A stretch of DNA of 54,901 nt, from contig JAUNRQ010000002.1 in the NCBI GenBank assembly GCA_030535605.1, forward strand, positions 54,705-109,605, read 5' to 3'. Source of the DNA: Pseudoxanthomonas suwonensis (lineage in GTDB: Bacteria > Pseudomonadota > Gammaproteobacteria > Xanthomonadales > Xanthomonadaceae). Positions 34,487-45,367 of the stretch are shown here, one piece after another. The notes under the pieces were generated by a model. It did no database searches, was not told where the DNA came from, and was given only the letters and a program-made list of their open reading frames with translations. Each line of letters begins with the position of its first letter. Within the stretch, counting starts at the first letter, position 1. A program made the translations under genes and the position numbers.

Positions 34487-35247
34487 CCCGCCGCCCGTTG
34501 GCGCACGGCTTCGAACAAGGCCACGCCGGCTGCCACGGACACGTTCAGGCTCTCGACGCCGCCGGAGGCATCGGCTCCGGGCATCGGAATGGTCAGCAAC
34601 TGGTCGCAGGCCTCACGGGTGAGCCGGCGCAGCCCGTCGCCCTCCCCGCCCAGCACCAGGGCGACGTTGCCGCGCAGGTCGGTGGCGTGCAACGTGGCCT
34701 TGGCTTCGCCCGCAAGGCCGTACAGCCAGACGCCGGCCTGCTGCAGCTCACGCAGGCTGCGGGCGAGGTTGGTCACCCGCACCACCGGAATCCGGTCGGC
34801 CGCGCCCGCGGAGGTCTTGCGCACGGTGGCGTTGACCTGCACGGCCTTGTCCTTAGGAATGATGACCGCCGTGGCACCCGCCGCGGCCGCGCTGCGCAGA
34901 CAGGCGCCAAGGTTGTGCGGATCCTGCACGCCGTCGAGCACCAGCAGCAACGCGCGCCCTTCGGCGGCGTCCACCAGACCGGGCAAGTCGCGTTCGTCCA
35001 GGGTTTTCGCCGCCGCATATCGCGCCGCTGCCCCCTGGTGCCGCAAACCACCGGCGATCCCTTCCAGCGCCTGCTGCGAGACGCGGCGCACCTCGAGGCC
35101 GGCCTGTCGGGCCGCAGTCTCGATGTCGCCGATGCGGGGATTTCTCGAGCCGGATTCCAGCAGCACTTCACGCACATGCTCGGCATCGTGCGCGATGGCC
35201 GCGGATACGGCGTTGATCCCCGCGATCCAGTGATTGACTTGACTCAT
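34483..35247 (-). CDS. rlmB: 23S rRNA (guanosine-2'-O-)-methyltransferase RlmB
   Basis: 254 residues, SpoU family. N-terminal substrate-binding domain (WIAGINAVSAAIAHDAEHV), then the knotted methyltransferase domain with motif 1 LLVLDGVQDPHNLGACLRSA, motif 2 ALVLGGEGDGLRRLTRE and motif 3 IPMPGADASGGVESLNVSVA. It methylates G2251 in the ribosomal P-site loop. The start MSQVNHWIAG was chosen from alignment with the family; its ribosome site is weak. Confidence 0.95.
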   Translation of the reverse strand: MSQVNHWIAGINAVSAAIAHDAEHVREVLLESGSRNPRIGDIETAARQAGLEVRRVSQQALEGIAGGLRHQGAAARYAAAKTLDERDLPGLVDAAEGRALLLVLDGVQDPHNLGACLRSAAAAGATAVIIPKDKAVQVNATVRKTSAGAADRIPVVRVTNLARSLRELQQAGVWLYGLAGEAKATLHATDLRGNVALVLGGEGDGLRRLTREACDQLLTIPMPGADASGGVESLNVSVAAGVALFEAVRQRAAG

Positions 35248-35302
35248 GCCGCTATTGTGCCCGGCTCGCGGCATGTCCGGGCATGCCCGTGCGATGGATG
35301 CA

Positions 35303-35674
35303 TCAACGTGCGGCCTGCAACAGGGCAACTGCTCCGACGAGCCACAGCACGATCCACGACAGATGACGCCCGCGCGTGAGCAGAAGGGGCAGCGCACCCG
35401 CCGCCAGCAACGCCAGGCCGATGGTGCGCAGCAGGAAGCGGGCATCGGCCACGCCACCGTCCAGATGCCAGAGCATGACGGCCAGCGCCCACCACGTCAC
35501 GGTCGTGATGTGCCAGGCGAAACGCAACGTCCGCGTGGTGAAGTCGGTACCGCCAAACAGCTTGGGCAGGTTGTCGCGCCGAAACAGGCGGATCAGGATG
35601 AAACGCTCGCCCAGGACGGAGTGCGCCAGCCCGAGCAGGAACAGGAGTACCGCGGTCAGTTGCAATGCGCTCAT
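35303..35674 (-). CDS. Hypothetical four-helix membrane protein
   Basis: 123 residues with four hydrophobic segments (LTAVLLFLLGLAHSVLGE, HITTVTWWALAVMLWHL, TIGLALLAAGALPLLLT, IVLWLVGAVALLQA) and a conserved-looking loop (IRLFRRDNLPKLFGGTDFTT). No function is recognised. The start at 35674 (MSALQLTAV) places the first helix at the N-terminus; an in-frame start at 35701 adds nine basic residues. Confidence 0.72.
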   Translation of the reverse strand: MSALQLTAVLLFLLGLAHSVLGERFILIRLFRRDNLPKLFGGTDFTTRTLRFAWHITTVTWWALAVMLWHLDGGVADARFLLRTIGLALLAAGALPLLLTRGRHLSWIVLWLVGAVALLQAAR

Positions 35675-35937
35675 GCGCGCGATCCGGATGCAGCGAATCA
35701 ACGCATGGTAATGCCCGGCAATGGATTGCCATCGGACGTCGCTTCCTGGCCTGCCGCACCAGCCCAGGCAATGCGGAAACCTGCGGTCGCATTCGAGGCT
35801 GCTGCCAATGCGGTTTTCGTCCGGTTTCCGTGCGGTTTACGGGTCGGTCGCAGGCACGCCCGGTTGCTTGGGCGAAGGCCGACGAGGCCCCTTGCCACGC
35901 GGACTGACGACAACCACGCGGGTGGACGCGTCCGTCG

Positions 35938-36752
35938 TTACCAGCCCTCGTCGTCCGGATCGAAACGCGTCGCCGCGCGGATCTGATCGGCGCTGTAACC
36001 GCGTCGCACCAGCAGGGCAGCCGCCTTGCGCTGGGTCACGCGGTCATCGCGGGCGAACTGCCCGTGGCGTCGACGGACCAGACCACGGGCGATGGCCGTC
36101 CAGTCGCCTTCGAACGCTTCCAGCGCCGCAGCGACAACCTCGGGTTCAAGTCCATGCATCGCCAGTTCGGCACGAATGCGGATCGGGCCGTGGCCGCCGA
36201 AACCGCGACTGCGTACCAGCGCTTCGGCGAAGCGGGCATCGTCCTGCCAACCTTCGGCCTGCATCCGCCCCACCGCCGTTTCCGCCTGATCCGGCTCGAC
36301 CCCCCGCTGCACCAGCTTGCGCGCCAGTTCCTTGCGCGAATGCTCGCGTCGCACCAGCAGGCCCAGCGCCCGCTGTTCCGGAGTCGCTTCCGGACGTCGC
36401 TTGCGCCGGGGCTTGCCGCGGCGCGCATCGCCACTGGCGGAGTCGATGCCAGGATGTACCGGGGCGTCGCCATCCGCCCCAGCCGCAGGCGAGGTACCCG
36501 CCATGGTCCGCGAAGTCGCAATCCACTCTGCCGTCTCGCTGCTGCGCCCTGTCACGGAGCCGTCCCGGACCACACCGCACCTGCCTGAGCCCATGGCATC
36601 ATCGGCGTCGGCGGGCTTCTCCTTCACCAACGCCGCCAGCTTTGCGCGCAGTGCCGCCACGCTCCCGGTCGCACCGGCATCATCCCTGATGCCATGCGGC
36701 TCCTTGCCACGGGTGCGTTCCGATGTTCCGGCCCTGGACGAACGCGGCTTCA

Positions 36753-36753
<1 letters not shown>
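35938..36753 (-). CDS. recX: RecX regulatory protein with long N-terminal extension
   Basis: 271 residues. The C-terminal 155 residues are a typical RecX ([57 protein letters not shown]), which limits RecA filament growth. The first 115 residues (Ser/Gly/Ala/Asp-rich, low complexity) have no counterpart in ordinary 150-165-residue RecX. The ATG overlaps the recA stop (TGATG), which supports this start. The internal ATG at 36504 (MAGTSPAAG) would give a more usual 188-residue protein. Confidence 0.9.
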
Positions 36754-37790
<1,037 letters not shown>

Positions 37791-38032
37791 TGTCTGGTGT
37801 CCTCGGCTGGAATGATTGAATAGTGGAATGGATGCAGCTTAGGCGGCGGCCGTCGCACAGGCTGCGACATGCCGGCGTTGATTCGACAGTAGCCGGGGCT
37901 CGGAGGCCGGACCATCGGAAAGGGATGCACGCGGACCTGGGAAATCGCCGTGCCGCGGACTGGGCCAATGGCCTGATGGCAACGCCGCGGCAATGCATCG
38001 AGCACCCATGGCGGCTGACACCGTGGCACCGC

Positions 38033-38698
38033 TCACCGGTTCGGCCTCACCAGCCCGCAATACAGGCCTTCGATGGCGAAATCCTGGCCGGGCCGGACCT
38101 CGATGGGCGCGTAGTCGGGATTGCGTGGCAGCAGGCGGATGCGGTCCTTGCCGATCTTCAACAGCTTGACCGTCACTTCGTCGTCGATTCTTGCCACCAC
38201 GATCTGCCCGTTGCGTGCATCACGGGTGCGATGCACGCCGATCAGGTCGCCGTCGAAAATGCCTTCGTCGATCATCGAGTCGCCCTTGACCTTGAGCAGG
38301 TAGTCCGGCGCCGGGGAAAACAGCACCCGGTCGAGGATGAGCATCTGCTCGGAGCCAATGTCGGCCCCGATGGGCAGCCCGGCGGCCACCTGTCCGAGCA
38401 CCGGCAACTGCACGGCCTCGTCGGGCAGCCCCGGAGAGTCGGTGGTCAACGCCAGGTCGCCCTGCGGGGAGGTCGGCGCGCGCAGGACCTTCAGGCTGCG
38501 GGCGATCCCCGGCCGGCGCTCGATGGCCCCTGCCGCTTCCAGCGCTTCCAGATGGTACTGGGCGGCGCGCACGCCCTTGAAGCCGAAGGCGCGCGCGATT
38601 TCGGTCTGCGTGGGCGCGAAGCCATCGACATCGATGCGCTCGGCGATGTAGCCGAGGATGGCCTGCTGGGTCTCGCTGAGGGCGTGTGCGCTATCCAT
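38033..38698 (-). CDS. lexA: SOS repressor LexA
   Basis: 221 residues. N-terminal winged helix (SETQQAILGYIAERIDVDGF, TQTEIARAFGFKG), Ala-Gly self-cleavage site in QVAAGLPIG, catalytic serine in KGDSMIDEGIF and lysine in EVTVKLLKIG. The start MDSAHALSE lies only 5 bp from a perfect LexA operator, with no Shine-Dalgarno visible; a near-leaderless message is possible. It represses itself and, by read-through, probably recA-recX. Confidence 0.97.
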   Translation of the reverse strand: MDSAHALSETQQAILGYIAERIDVDGFAPTQTEIARAFGFKGVRAAQYHLEALEAAGAIERRPGIARSLKVLRAPTSPQGDLALTTDSPGLPDEAVQLPVLGQVAAGLPIGADIGSEQMLILDRVLFSPAPDYLLKVKGDSMIDEGIFDGDLIGVHRTRDARNGQIVVARIDDEVTVKLLKIGKDRIRLLPRNPDYAPIEVRPGQDFAIEGLYCGLVRPNR

Positions 38699-38703
38699 GC
38701 GTG

Positions 38704-38718
38704 TAGTAATACTACTAA
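38704..38718 (-). promoter_or_regulatory. LexA operator (TTAG-N6-TACTA)
   Basis: Read on the minus strand the site is TTAGTAGTATTACTA, an exact match to the TTAG-N6-TACTA box described for Xanthomonas and Xylella LexA. It is 5 bp upstream of the lexA ATG, so bound LexA would sit over the transcription or translation start. Confidence 0.9.
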
Positions 38719-38930
38719 CGAACCGGCGATGCAACAGCCGGTGCGATCAGGCGACGCGGGCCGGGCCGGATGCTTGCGACGGTGGGCGCCACGCGCGCAG
38801 CAATCTGAGTCCCCTGCCCCTGCCATCTACCCGCGACCCGGTCACGAGCGGACCTGCACCACTCGATGGGGACGGTGATGCTGACGACAGGCAGCGAACA
38901 GGCGGCATCCTGCTGCGGCAATGGGCCGAC

Positions 38931-39413
38931 TCAAAGTCCCCGAAGCGCCGCTGCCACGGTCTGGCGGCGGACCGCGTCGCGATCGCCCTCGAACAGATAC
39001 GCTTCGGCACGTGTATAGCCGCCGCGGCGTTTCCAGCCGATCCAGACCGTGCCCACCGGCTTGTCCGGACTGCCGCCACCCGGGCCGGCGATGCCGGTGA
39101 CCGCCACGGCGACGGTGGCGCCGGAATTGACCAGCGCACCGGACACCATTTCGACCACGCATTCGCGGCTGACCGCGCCGTGGTCCTCCAGGGTCTGGGG
39201 GCGCACGCCCAGCAGCGCCTGCTTGGCCTCGTAGCTGTAGGCGACCATGCCGCAGTCGAACCACTCGGAGGATCCGGCAATGCCGGTCGCGGTCTTCGCG
39301 ATCCAGCCGCCGGTGCAGGATTCGGCGGTGACCAATGTGTCGTGGCCGGCACGCAGTCGCTGGCCGACTTGTTCGGCCAGGCTCTGGAGTTCTGCGTCAG
39401 TCGGTGTCGGCAT
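38931..39413 (-). CDS. pncC: CinA-family protein, nicotinamide-nucleotide amidohydrolase PncC
   Basis: 160 residues, the stand-alone C-terminal CinA domain. TAESCTGGWIAKTATGIAGSS contains the catalytic serine region and TGIAGPGGGSPDKPVGTVWIG the second signature. It deamidates nicotinamide mononucleotide in NAD recycling. The start MPTPTDAELQ was chosen because upstream residues are not homologous; the ribosome site is weak. Placement beside lexA-recA is common in this bacterial group. Confidence 0.92.
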   Translation of the reverse strand: MPTPTDAELQSLAEQVGQRLRAGHDTLVTAESCTGGWIAKTATGIAGSSEWFDCGMVAYSYEAKQALLGVRPQTLEDHGAVSRECVVEMVSGALVNSGATVAVAVTGIAGPGGGSPDKPVGTVWIGWKRRGGYTRAEAYLFEGDRDAVRRQTVAAALRGL

Positions 39414-39506
39414 GGCGGTTTCGCGAAACGGGAACGGACAAGTATCGCCGCAGGCCGGCACCATCTGCCAGTGCGGCGCCCGGGGCAGCGCGTGGGGCGC
39501 AAACGG

Positions 39507-39532
39507 CGACGGCCCGCGCGTGCGGGCCGTCG
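39507..39532 (-). terminator. Hairpin downstream of the third TonB receptor
   Basis: An 11-bp perfect stem (CGACGGCCCGC, loop GCGT, GCGGGCCGTCG) lies 32 bp beyond the receptor stop. On the minus strand it is followed by GTTT, a weak U-stretch. It separates the receptor from the CinA gene. Confidence 0.65.
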
Positions 39533-39564
39533 TCTGCAACCACTGGCGTCCGAAGACGCGCGAA

Positions 39565-42243
39565 TCAGCGGAAGTTGAAGCGGAAGGTCATTCCGTACAT
39601 TCGCGGCGCGCCCAGGAACGCGTTGTAGGTGTTCATCGGATCCCCCGGCTGCGGGCTGCCGATCGCCTGCAACGGACCATCGAATCCGACCTGCACGTAA
39701 TCGGTGTCGGTGAGATTGGTGCCCCAGAATTCCACCATCCAGCGGCCGTCGTTGGCACCGAAACCGAAGCGTGCGTTGAGTACCGTGAAGGCGTCCTGCA
39801 TCTTCTCCACGTCCAGGTCCGAGCCGGTGTTGTAGCTGGACATGTACTTGGCACCGACATTGAAGCGGCCGATCAGGCTGCTGCCCATGTCCCATTCGTA
39901 GGTGACTGCCGCCGTTCCGGACCACTTCGGAGCGAAGCTCATCTGCGCGCCGGGCAGCTTGTACAGCTGACCGGGGAAGGCGAAGTCCGCACCGGGAATG
40001 TCGTCACCGTACTTGGTGTCGGCGTACATCACGCCGCCCTGCAGCATCAGGCCGGTCGCCGGGGACCACAGGATCTCCGCGTCCAGCCCCTGCGAGATCA
40101 CTTCGGGGATCGAGCGCACCACGAAGCTGGTACCCAGAAAGCTGTTGAGCTGGAAGTCGGTATAGCGCTGGTGGAACAGCGCGGCGTTCAGCAGCAGGTT
40201 GCCGTCGGCCCAGGTGGTCTTGGTGCCGAGTTCGTAGCTGTCGACGAATTCGCCGGGGAAGGAGGTGTCGTCGACCGGGGTGATGCCCGGGCCGCCGCTG
40301 GACTGCCCGTCGGCGGACTGGACGCGGTCGAGGTTGAAGCCACCGGCCTTGTAGCCACGCGACGCCGAGCCATAGGCCATCACGTTGTCGTTGAAGCGGT
40401 AGGCGGCGCGGAACGTGCCGGACCATTCCTTTTCGGTCAGCGACTGGTCGGTGATGCGCCCATGATGCAAGGCGTTGGACCAGGGCAGGCACATGTAGCC
40501 GGCGAGTTGCGGCATCAGGGTCTGCGCGACGCTCGGCGCCAGTTGCGCCATCAACGCCTGTTGCACGGGCGCCGGCAGGTTGGCAAAGCCGGTGATCCGC
40601 TGTGCCAGCATCCGCGCGGTCGCCGCGCCGGGGTCCGACAGCGCGGCACCGCAGCCGGCGCTGCCGTTGGGGTTGCTGTAGACCGAGCGCAGGTCCTTGT
40701 TCTCTCGGGTGTAGCGCAGGCCCAGGGTCAGCTCCAACTGATCGGTCGCGCGCCAGGTGTTGTTGGTGAAGACGGCCAGGCTCTTGGCGCTCTGGTCGTA
40801 GCGGTCCAGCGAGCCCAGGCCGGCGAAGCTGGTTCCCCAAGGCCGGCCGGACACCTGCGACAGGAAGCGTTCGGGATTGGCCGGGTCGAACGACATGGTG
40901 AACGGCAGCCCCATCTGCTGGCTGAGCCCGGCAAGGACCGGGTCCAGGCTGCCCTTCAGCGTGGGAATGGCCATGCCACCCACGAGCGTGGACAGGTAGG
41001 GCTCGTAGCCCAGTCCGATTCGATACGACTCGTTGCGCTTGAGGTCCTCATTGGAATAGAAGCCGCCCACCATCCAGTCGAAGCGATCAGCGCTGCCGGT
41101 CAGGCGCAACTCCTGGCTGAAGGTCTTGAAGCCGGTGAACGACTCGTTCGGATCGGCATTGCGGTAGATCGAATCGGCAGCCGTGAAATCCAGGTCCAGG
41201 CCATTGACGGCCTGCCAGTCACGCGAGGCGGTGATCGAGGTCAGCGTCGCGCCACCCAGCGCGGACAGATCCCAATCAACCTGCAGCGACACGCCCTTGT
41301 CCTTGATGTCCTGTTCGGTTCCGCGGTTGGAATAGGCCACCCGCGCCCACGGATCGGCGGGCATGGCGATCGAGCCCGGACCACCGACGCCGATGATCGC
41401 CGGGGCGGTACCGCCGGTGACCAGCTGCACGGCGCTGCAGCAATTCTCCTCGCGACTGGTGTAGTCGCCGGACAGCAGCACCTCGACGTTGTCGGCCGGA
41501 TTGAACACCAGCTTGCCGCGCAGCGTGTGGAAGTTCTGGTCGTAGTCGCGCGAGTTGGTGCGCGGGCCACGGCCGGTTTCGACGTCCATCCAGCCGTCAC
41601 GCTTGCGCTTGGCGGCGTAGATGTTGAACGCAGCGTCCTCGCCCAGTGCATCCTCGTAGGTCGCGGCGACACCGAGCGCGCCGTGATTGCCCACGGTGAA
41701 CTCGCCGCCCAGATGTTGCGCACCCGTGGGACGTCTGGTGACCACGTTGATCACGCCCGCGGAGGTGTTCTTGCCGAACACGGTGCCCTGTGGGCCCTTC
41801 AGCACCTCGATGCGTTCCAGGTCGCCGAGGTCGCCGAAGCCGACGCTGTTGCGAGGGCGGTAGACCCCGTCGATGACCACGCCGACCGACGATTCCAGGC
41901 CGACGTTGTCACCCACCGTGCCGATGCCGCGGATGCGCGCGGTGGTGATGGCTTCGTTCTGGGTGCTGGTCACGGTCAGCCCCGGCACCAGCACCTGCAG
42001 GTCCTTGATGTCGGAAACTCCGGTGTCCTTGAGCAATTGTTCGGAAAGCGCGGTCACCGAGATCGGCACGTCCTGCATCGCCTGCTCGCGCTTCTGCGCG
42101 GTCACGGTAATGGTGGACAAGGTGTCGCGCGGCTGCGACGGATCCTCGGCCTGCTGCTGTGCACGGGCCTGCGGCGCGCCGGCAACCAGCGCGATGCACA
42201 GCGCGGTGGCCAACAGGGTCGGTTGCGGCTTGATGGTATTCAA
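39565..42243 (-). CDS. TonB-dependent receptor
   Basis: 892 residues. Signal peptide 1-28 (GAPQARAQ), TonB-box-like STITVTAQKREQ, plug with IRGIGTVGDNVGLESSVGV and IEVLKGPQGTVFGKNTSAGV, and a barrel ending YGMTFRFNFR. The plug resembles receptors of the class with ITVTA-x-KR and IDGVYR-R motifs used for plant- or microbe-derived organic ligands. No enzyme or inner-membrane transporter lies next to it, so the ligand is unknown. A cluster of Leu/Met/Ala-rich inserts lies in the extracellular loops (about residues 535-620). Confidence 0.92.
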   Translation of the reverse strand: MNTIKPQPTLLATALCIALVAGAPQARAQQQAEDPSQPRDTLSTITVTAQKREQAMQDVPISVTALSEQLLKDTGVSDIKDLQVLVPGLTVTSTQNEAITTARIRGIGTVGDNVGLESSVGVVIDGVYRPRNSVGFGDLGDLERIEVLKGPQGTVFGKNTSAGVINVVTRRPTGAQHLGGEFTVGNHGALGVAATYEDALGEDAAFNIYAAKRKRDGWMDVETGRGPRTNSRDYDQNFHTLRGKLVFNPADNVEVLLSGDYTSREENCCSAVQLVTGGTAPAIIGVGGPGSIAMPADPWARVAYSNRGTEQDIKDKGVSLQVDWDLSALGGATLTSITASRDWQAVNGLDLDFTAADSIYRNADPNESFTGFKTFSQELRLTGSADRFDWMVGGFYSNEDLKRNESYRIGLGYEPYLSTLVGGMAIPTLKGSLDPVLAGLSQQMGLPFTMSFDPANPERFLSQVSGRPWGTSFAGLGSLDRYDQSAKSLAVFTNNTWRATDQLELTLGLRYTRENKDLRSVYSNPNGSAGCGAALSDPGAATARMLAQRITGFANLPAPVQQALMAQLAPSVAQTLMPQLAGYMCLPWSNALHHGRITDQSLTEKEWSGTFRAAYRFNDNVMAYGSASRGYKAGGFNLDRVQSADGQSSGGPGITPVDDTSFPGEFVDSYELGTKTTWADGNLLLNAALFHQRYTDFQLNSFLGTSFVVRSIPEVISQGLDAEILWSPATGLMLQGGVMYADTKYGDDIPGADFAFPGQLYKLPGAQMSFAPKWSGTAAVTYEWDMGSSLIGRFNVGAKYMSSYNTGSDLDVEKMQDAFTVLNARFGFGANDGRWMVEFWGTNLTDTDYVQVGFDGPLQAIGSPQPGDPMNTYNAFLGAPRMYGMTFRFNFR

Positions 42244-42454
42244 CGTGGATCCCCCGAACGAAAAAGGTCTGGATACGAACGCCGGCCGCGCGCTGGCGGC
42301 ATGCGGGCTCGCCGGCGGGTGCCGGCCGTATCCGCTGCGTGGGGGACAGCGAACGGCTCAACGCTACACTGCTGCGGCGGGCAGTGCAATACGTTGGCGT
42401 AGGGTGGTTCTCGGGCGGTACCGGGACTCTCGCCGGCGCGCCGGGTCTCCGCTG

Positions 42455-43150
42455 TCAGGCGGTCTGGCGCAGGCGTCCCTGGTGCAGCTCCATGGTCCGG
42501 TCCAGACGCGATGCGAGACGCCGGTCATGGGTGACCAGCACCAGCGAGGTGCGCTCGGCGCGGTTGAGTTCCAGCATCAGATCGAACACCGTGGCAGCGG
42601 TTTTTTCGTCCAGATTGCCGGTCGGCTCGTCGCCAAGGACGCACGCCGGCTTGTTGACCAGCGCGCGGGCCACCGCAGCGCGCTGGCGCTCGCCACCGGA
42701 CAATTCCCCGGGCTTGTGCTCCAGCCGATGCCCGAGCCCGACCGCTTCCAGCAGCGCCTGCGCCCTGCCCTGCGCCTCCGGCACCGCGGCACCGCCGAGC
42801 AACACCGGAAGCATGACGTTTTCCAGCGCGGTGAACTCCGGCAACAGATGGTGGAACTGGTAGACGAAACCCAGCGCGCGATTGCGCAGTTTGCCGCGCG
42901 CAGCATCCGAGAGCATGCTCATCTGCTGCCCGGCGACATACACCTCGCCGAAGGTCGGCGTGTCCAGGCCGCCCAGCAGATGCAGCAGCGTGCTCTTGCC
43001 GGCGCCCGAGGCACCGAGGATCGCGACCGTTTCGCCCGGTGCCACGGCGAAGTCCAGGCCGTCGAACACCGGCGTGCGCAGCTTGCCCTCGGCATAGGTC
43101 TTGCCCAGCTCTTCGGCACGGATCACCGCCTCATGCATGGCGTCATTCAT
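42455..43150 (-). CDS. lolD: Lipoprotein-releasing ABC transporter ATP-binding protein LolD
   Basis: 231 residues. Walker [10 protein letters not shown], signature [15 protein letters not shown] and Walker [18 protein letters not shown] are intact. [21 protein letters not shown] is the LolD-type Q-loop region. It powers release of outer-membrane lipoproteins to LolA. GGGAG lies 7 nt before the ATG. It is 86 bp downstream of the permease gene on the same strand. Confidence 0.95.
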   Translation of the reverse strand: MNDAMHEAVIRAEELGKTYAEGKLRTPVFDGLDFAVAPGETVAILGASGAGKSTLLHLLGGLDTPTFGEVYVAGQQMSMLSDAARGKLRNRALGFVYQFHHLLPEFTALENVMLPVLLGGAAVPEAQGRAQALLEAVGLGHRLEHKPGELSGGERQRAAVARALVNKPACVLGDEPTGNLDEKTAATVFDLMLELNRAERTSLVLVTHDRRLASRLDRTMELHQGRLRQTA

Positions 43151-43236
43151 CGCAAGGCTCCCTTCGGCACGGCAACGGCCGTTCCAGCACCGATGTAGCG
43201 GCGAAGCGCGGCTGGCGGCAAACACGAAATTCCCGA

Positions 43237-44478
43237 TCACTCATAGCGCAACGCCTCCGCCGGGGCGGTACGCGCCGCACGCCAAGCCGGATACAGCGTG
43301 GCAAGGAATGCCATCAGCAGGGCAATGCTCGCGATCATGACCACGTCGGACGGGTTCAGCTCCGTCGGCAGGCCGCTGATGTAATAGACATCCGACGGCA
43401 TCAGCACCACGCCGAACAAGCGCTCGATGCCGCGCAGGATGTGTTCGAGGTTCAGTGTCAGCAGGATGCCGCCGACCACGCCCAGCACGGTGCCGATGAT
43501 GCCGATCAGCGTGCCCTGGACCATGAACACCTGCATCACGCCGCGCGGGGTCAGGCCCAGCGTGCGCAGGATGGCGATGTCGGCCTGCTTGTCGGTGACC
43601 AGCATCACCTGCGAGGAGACGAGGTTGAACGCGCCCATCGCGATGATCAGCGACAACAGGATGCCCATCATCGTCTTCTCCAGCTTCAGCGCGTTGAAGA
43701 TGTTGGCGTTCTCGGTGCCCCAGTCGCTGACTCGGTAGACCCCCTGCAGGCGCAGGGCAAGGTCGCGGGCGACGGTGAAGGCCTGGTTCATGTCATGCAG
43801 CTTCAGCCGCACCCCGGTGACGCCCTCGCCCATGCGGGTCAGGCGCTGCAAGTCGTACATGTTGACCACGGCCAGGCCACGGTCGAAATCCTGGTGCCCG
43901 ACTTCGAAGATGCCACTGACGTTGAAACGCTTGAGCTGCGGAATCGCGCCCATCGGCGTGGACTGGAAATCGGTGGTCACGACCACCTGGTCACCGACGG
44001 TGACACCGAGCCATGCGGCCAGTTCACGCCCCAGGGCGATGTTGAAACTGCCTTGCGCCAGCTCGCCCAAGGTGCCGCGTTGCATCTTCTCGGCCAGCAC
44101 CGACACCTCGCCTTCCTTGTCCGGCAGCACCCCGCGGACAATCGCCGGCTCCCGTCGCGGCCCGGACACCAGCGCCTGGGTTTCGACGTAGGGAGCGGCG
44201 CCGGCGACGCGCGGGTCCTTGTAGGCCTCGTCGATCGTCCGTTGCCAGTCGTCCATCGGCTGGCCCTCGGCACTGATGGTGGCGTGTGCCGCCATCTGCA
44301 GCATGCGGTCGCGGATCTCGCGCTGGAAGCCGCTCATCACCGCCAGCGTGGTGATCAAGGCGATCACGCCGATGGCAATGCCCAGCACGGATGCCAGCGA
44401 GATGAACGAAATGAAGCCGTTGCGGCGCTTGGCGCGCAGGTAGCGCAGGCCGATGGCGACGGGGATGGGTTTGAACAT
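43237..44478 (-). CDS. Lipoprotein-releasing ABC transporter permease LolC/LolE family
   Basis: 413 residues, four transmembrane helices with a large periplasmic loop. Family hallmarks: [52 protein letters not shown], and the C-terminal [19 protein letters not shown]. It extracts mature lipoproteins from the inner membrane with LolD. Only one permease gene is visible, as in bacteria where a single LolF-type protein replaces LolC and LolE. A start at 44487 (three residues longer) is possible. Confidence 0.94.
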   Translation of the reverse strand: MFKPIPVAIGLRYLRAKRRNGFISFISLASVLGIAIGVIALITTLAVMSGFQREIRDRMLQMAAHATISAEGQPMDDWQRTIDEAYKDPRVAGAAPYVETQALVSGPRREPAIVRGVLPDKEGEVSVLAEKMQRGTLGELAQGSFNIALGRELAAWLGVTVGDQVVVTTDFQSTPMGAIPQLKRFNVSGIFEVGHQDFDRGLAVVNMYDLQRLTRMGEGVTGVRLKLHDMNQAFTVARDLALRLQGVYRVSDWGTENANIFNALKLEKTMMGILLSLIIAMGAFNLVSSQVMLVTDKQADIAILRTLGLTPRGVMQVFMVQGTLIGIIGTVLGVVGGILLTLNLEHILRGIERLFGVVLMPSDVYYISGLPTELNPSDVVMIASIALLMAFLATLYPAWRAARTAPAEALRYE

Positions 44479-44505
44479 GCGCGGCATCGGCCTGAAGACA
44501 GCCCG

Positions 44506-44952
44506 CTATGTTGCCACCGATGGCGGCAGCCGGGACAGGTCGTGGCCGCCGGCACGCAGCCGCAGTTCACGCCGGGTGCGGGCATCCAGGGTATCGGGCC
44601 ACCACACCAGGGTGCGCAGTGCTCGCCCGTAGTGCCAGTGCAGGAACAGCCACGGACCGCGCCAATGCAGGCGTGGCGCGTCGATGGGCTGGTCGTCCAG
44701 CATCACCGGGCCAGTGGCGGGCCAACGCAACCGGTGCGTGGGCAGGCGGCGGTGGCTCGCGGCCAGCCAGGCGCCGCGGAAGCTGGCCGTCGACGCCAGC
44801 AGCCACGCCGGCAAACGCGGCAGATCACTGGTCAATACGCCCGCTGCGGCGGCCAAGCCCAGCACGAGCAGGCAGGCCGGCGCCCACCGCGAGGGCCGCC
44901 ACTCAACGTGGCAGGGCGTGGATGCGCTTGAGCAGTTCCCCGATCTGGACAT
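44506..44952 (-). CDS. YgfX/CptA-like membrane protein
   Basis: 148 residues. After a 15-residue lead, the motif [20 protein letters not shown] is typical of YgfX-family proteins, followed by two hydrophobic segments (to about residue 54) and a beta-rich cytoplasmic domain ([27 protein letters not shown]). YgfX is encoded with SdhE in many gammaproteobacteria and was linked to cell-shape control. The start at 44952 overlaps sdhE by 50 bp; no ATG, GTG or TTG exists closer to the conserved segment. Function here is unproven. Confidence 0.75.
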   Translation of the reverse strand: MSRSGNCSSASTPCHVEWRPSRWAPACLLVLGLAAAAGVLTSDLPRLPAWLLASTASFRGAWLAASHRRLPTHRLRWPATGPVMLDDQPIDAPRLHWRGPWLFLHWHYGRALRTLVWWPDTLDARTRRELRLRAGGHDLSRLPPSVAT

Positions 44953-45166
44953 CGTCCGGCGTCTCGTATCCCATCGACCAACGCCAGAGTTTGTCGTCTT
45001 CGGTATCCAGAAGCCGTAGGAAAACGGCGCGCTCGCCCTCGGAATCCGTCGCCCAGGCATGGTCGAGGTAACGCAGCATGAGCTGGTCCAACTCTTTCAT
45101 CCCGCGGCGGCAACGCCAGCGGATGCGCTTGAGTTCATCGGACAACGGGGTTTCGGGGCTGGACAT
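44903..45166 (-). CDS. sdhE: FAD assembly factor SdhE
   Basis: 87 residues. The conserved RGMKELD (RGxxE) motif that promotes covalent flavinylation of SdhA is present in [19 protein letters not shown], along with [20 protein letters not shown]. It lies downstream of sdhB on the same strand, separated by a REP-like palindrome. Its product would attach FAD to the SdhA subunit encoded at 46164. Confidence 0.95.
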   Translation of the reverse strand: MSSPETPLSDELKRIRWRCRRGMKELDQLMLRYLDHAWATDSEGERAVFLRLLDTEDDKLWRWSMGYETPDDVQIGELLKRIHALPR

Positions 45167-45317
45167 GGTCTGGGTACCGGGAGTGTGATGCGTTCTGGCC
45201 GATCCGGGCAAGGCTGCGGGTGCCCCACTCCTTGCCCTCATCGCCGCTTCGGGGCACTTCTCCCCTGTGCGGGGGACACGCAAGCGGACACCACATCGGC
45301 TGCGGGCTGCGTCCGCG

Positions 45318-45341
45318 CCCTCTCCCGCATGCGGGAGAGGG
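45318..45341. repeat. REP-like 24-bp perfect palindrome
   Basis: CCCTCTCCCGCA meets its exact reverse complement TGCGGGAGAGGG, followed by TCGGGGTGA. This composition is familiar from repetitive extragenic palindromes in Xanthomonadaceae and pseudomonads. A decayed second element (CTTCTCCCCTGTGCGGGGGAC) lies 40-60 bp toward sdhE. It may act as the sdhB transcript end. Confidence 0.65.
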
Positions 45342-45367
45342 TCGGGGTGAACGCAAGCCGTGCCGGA

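Noticed and set aside
39247..42402. 1051-codon plus-strand frame opposite the third TonB receptor
   Set aside because: No domain or ribosome site, and composition of a shadow frame; the receptor on the other strand is complete.
43039..44931. 630-codon plus-strand frame opposite lolC/E
   Set aside because: Repetitive Gln/His/Arg composition mirrors the real minus-strand gene; no independent support.
45239..45290. Second palindrome-like stretch between sdhB and sdhE
   Set aside because: Resembles a decayed copy of the nearby REP-like element but the arms match too poorly to annotate separately.
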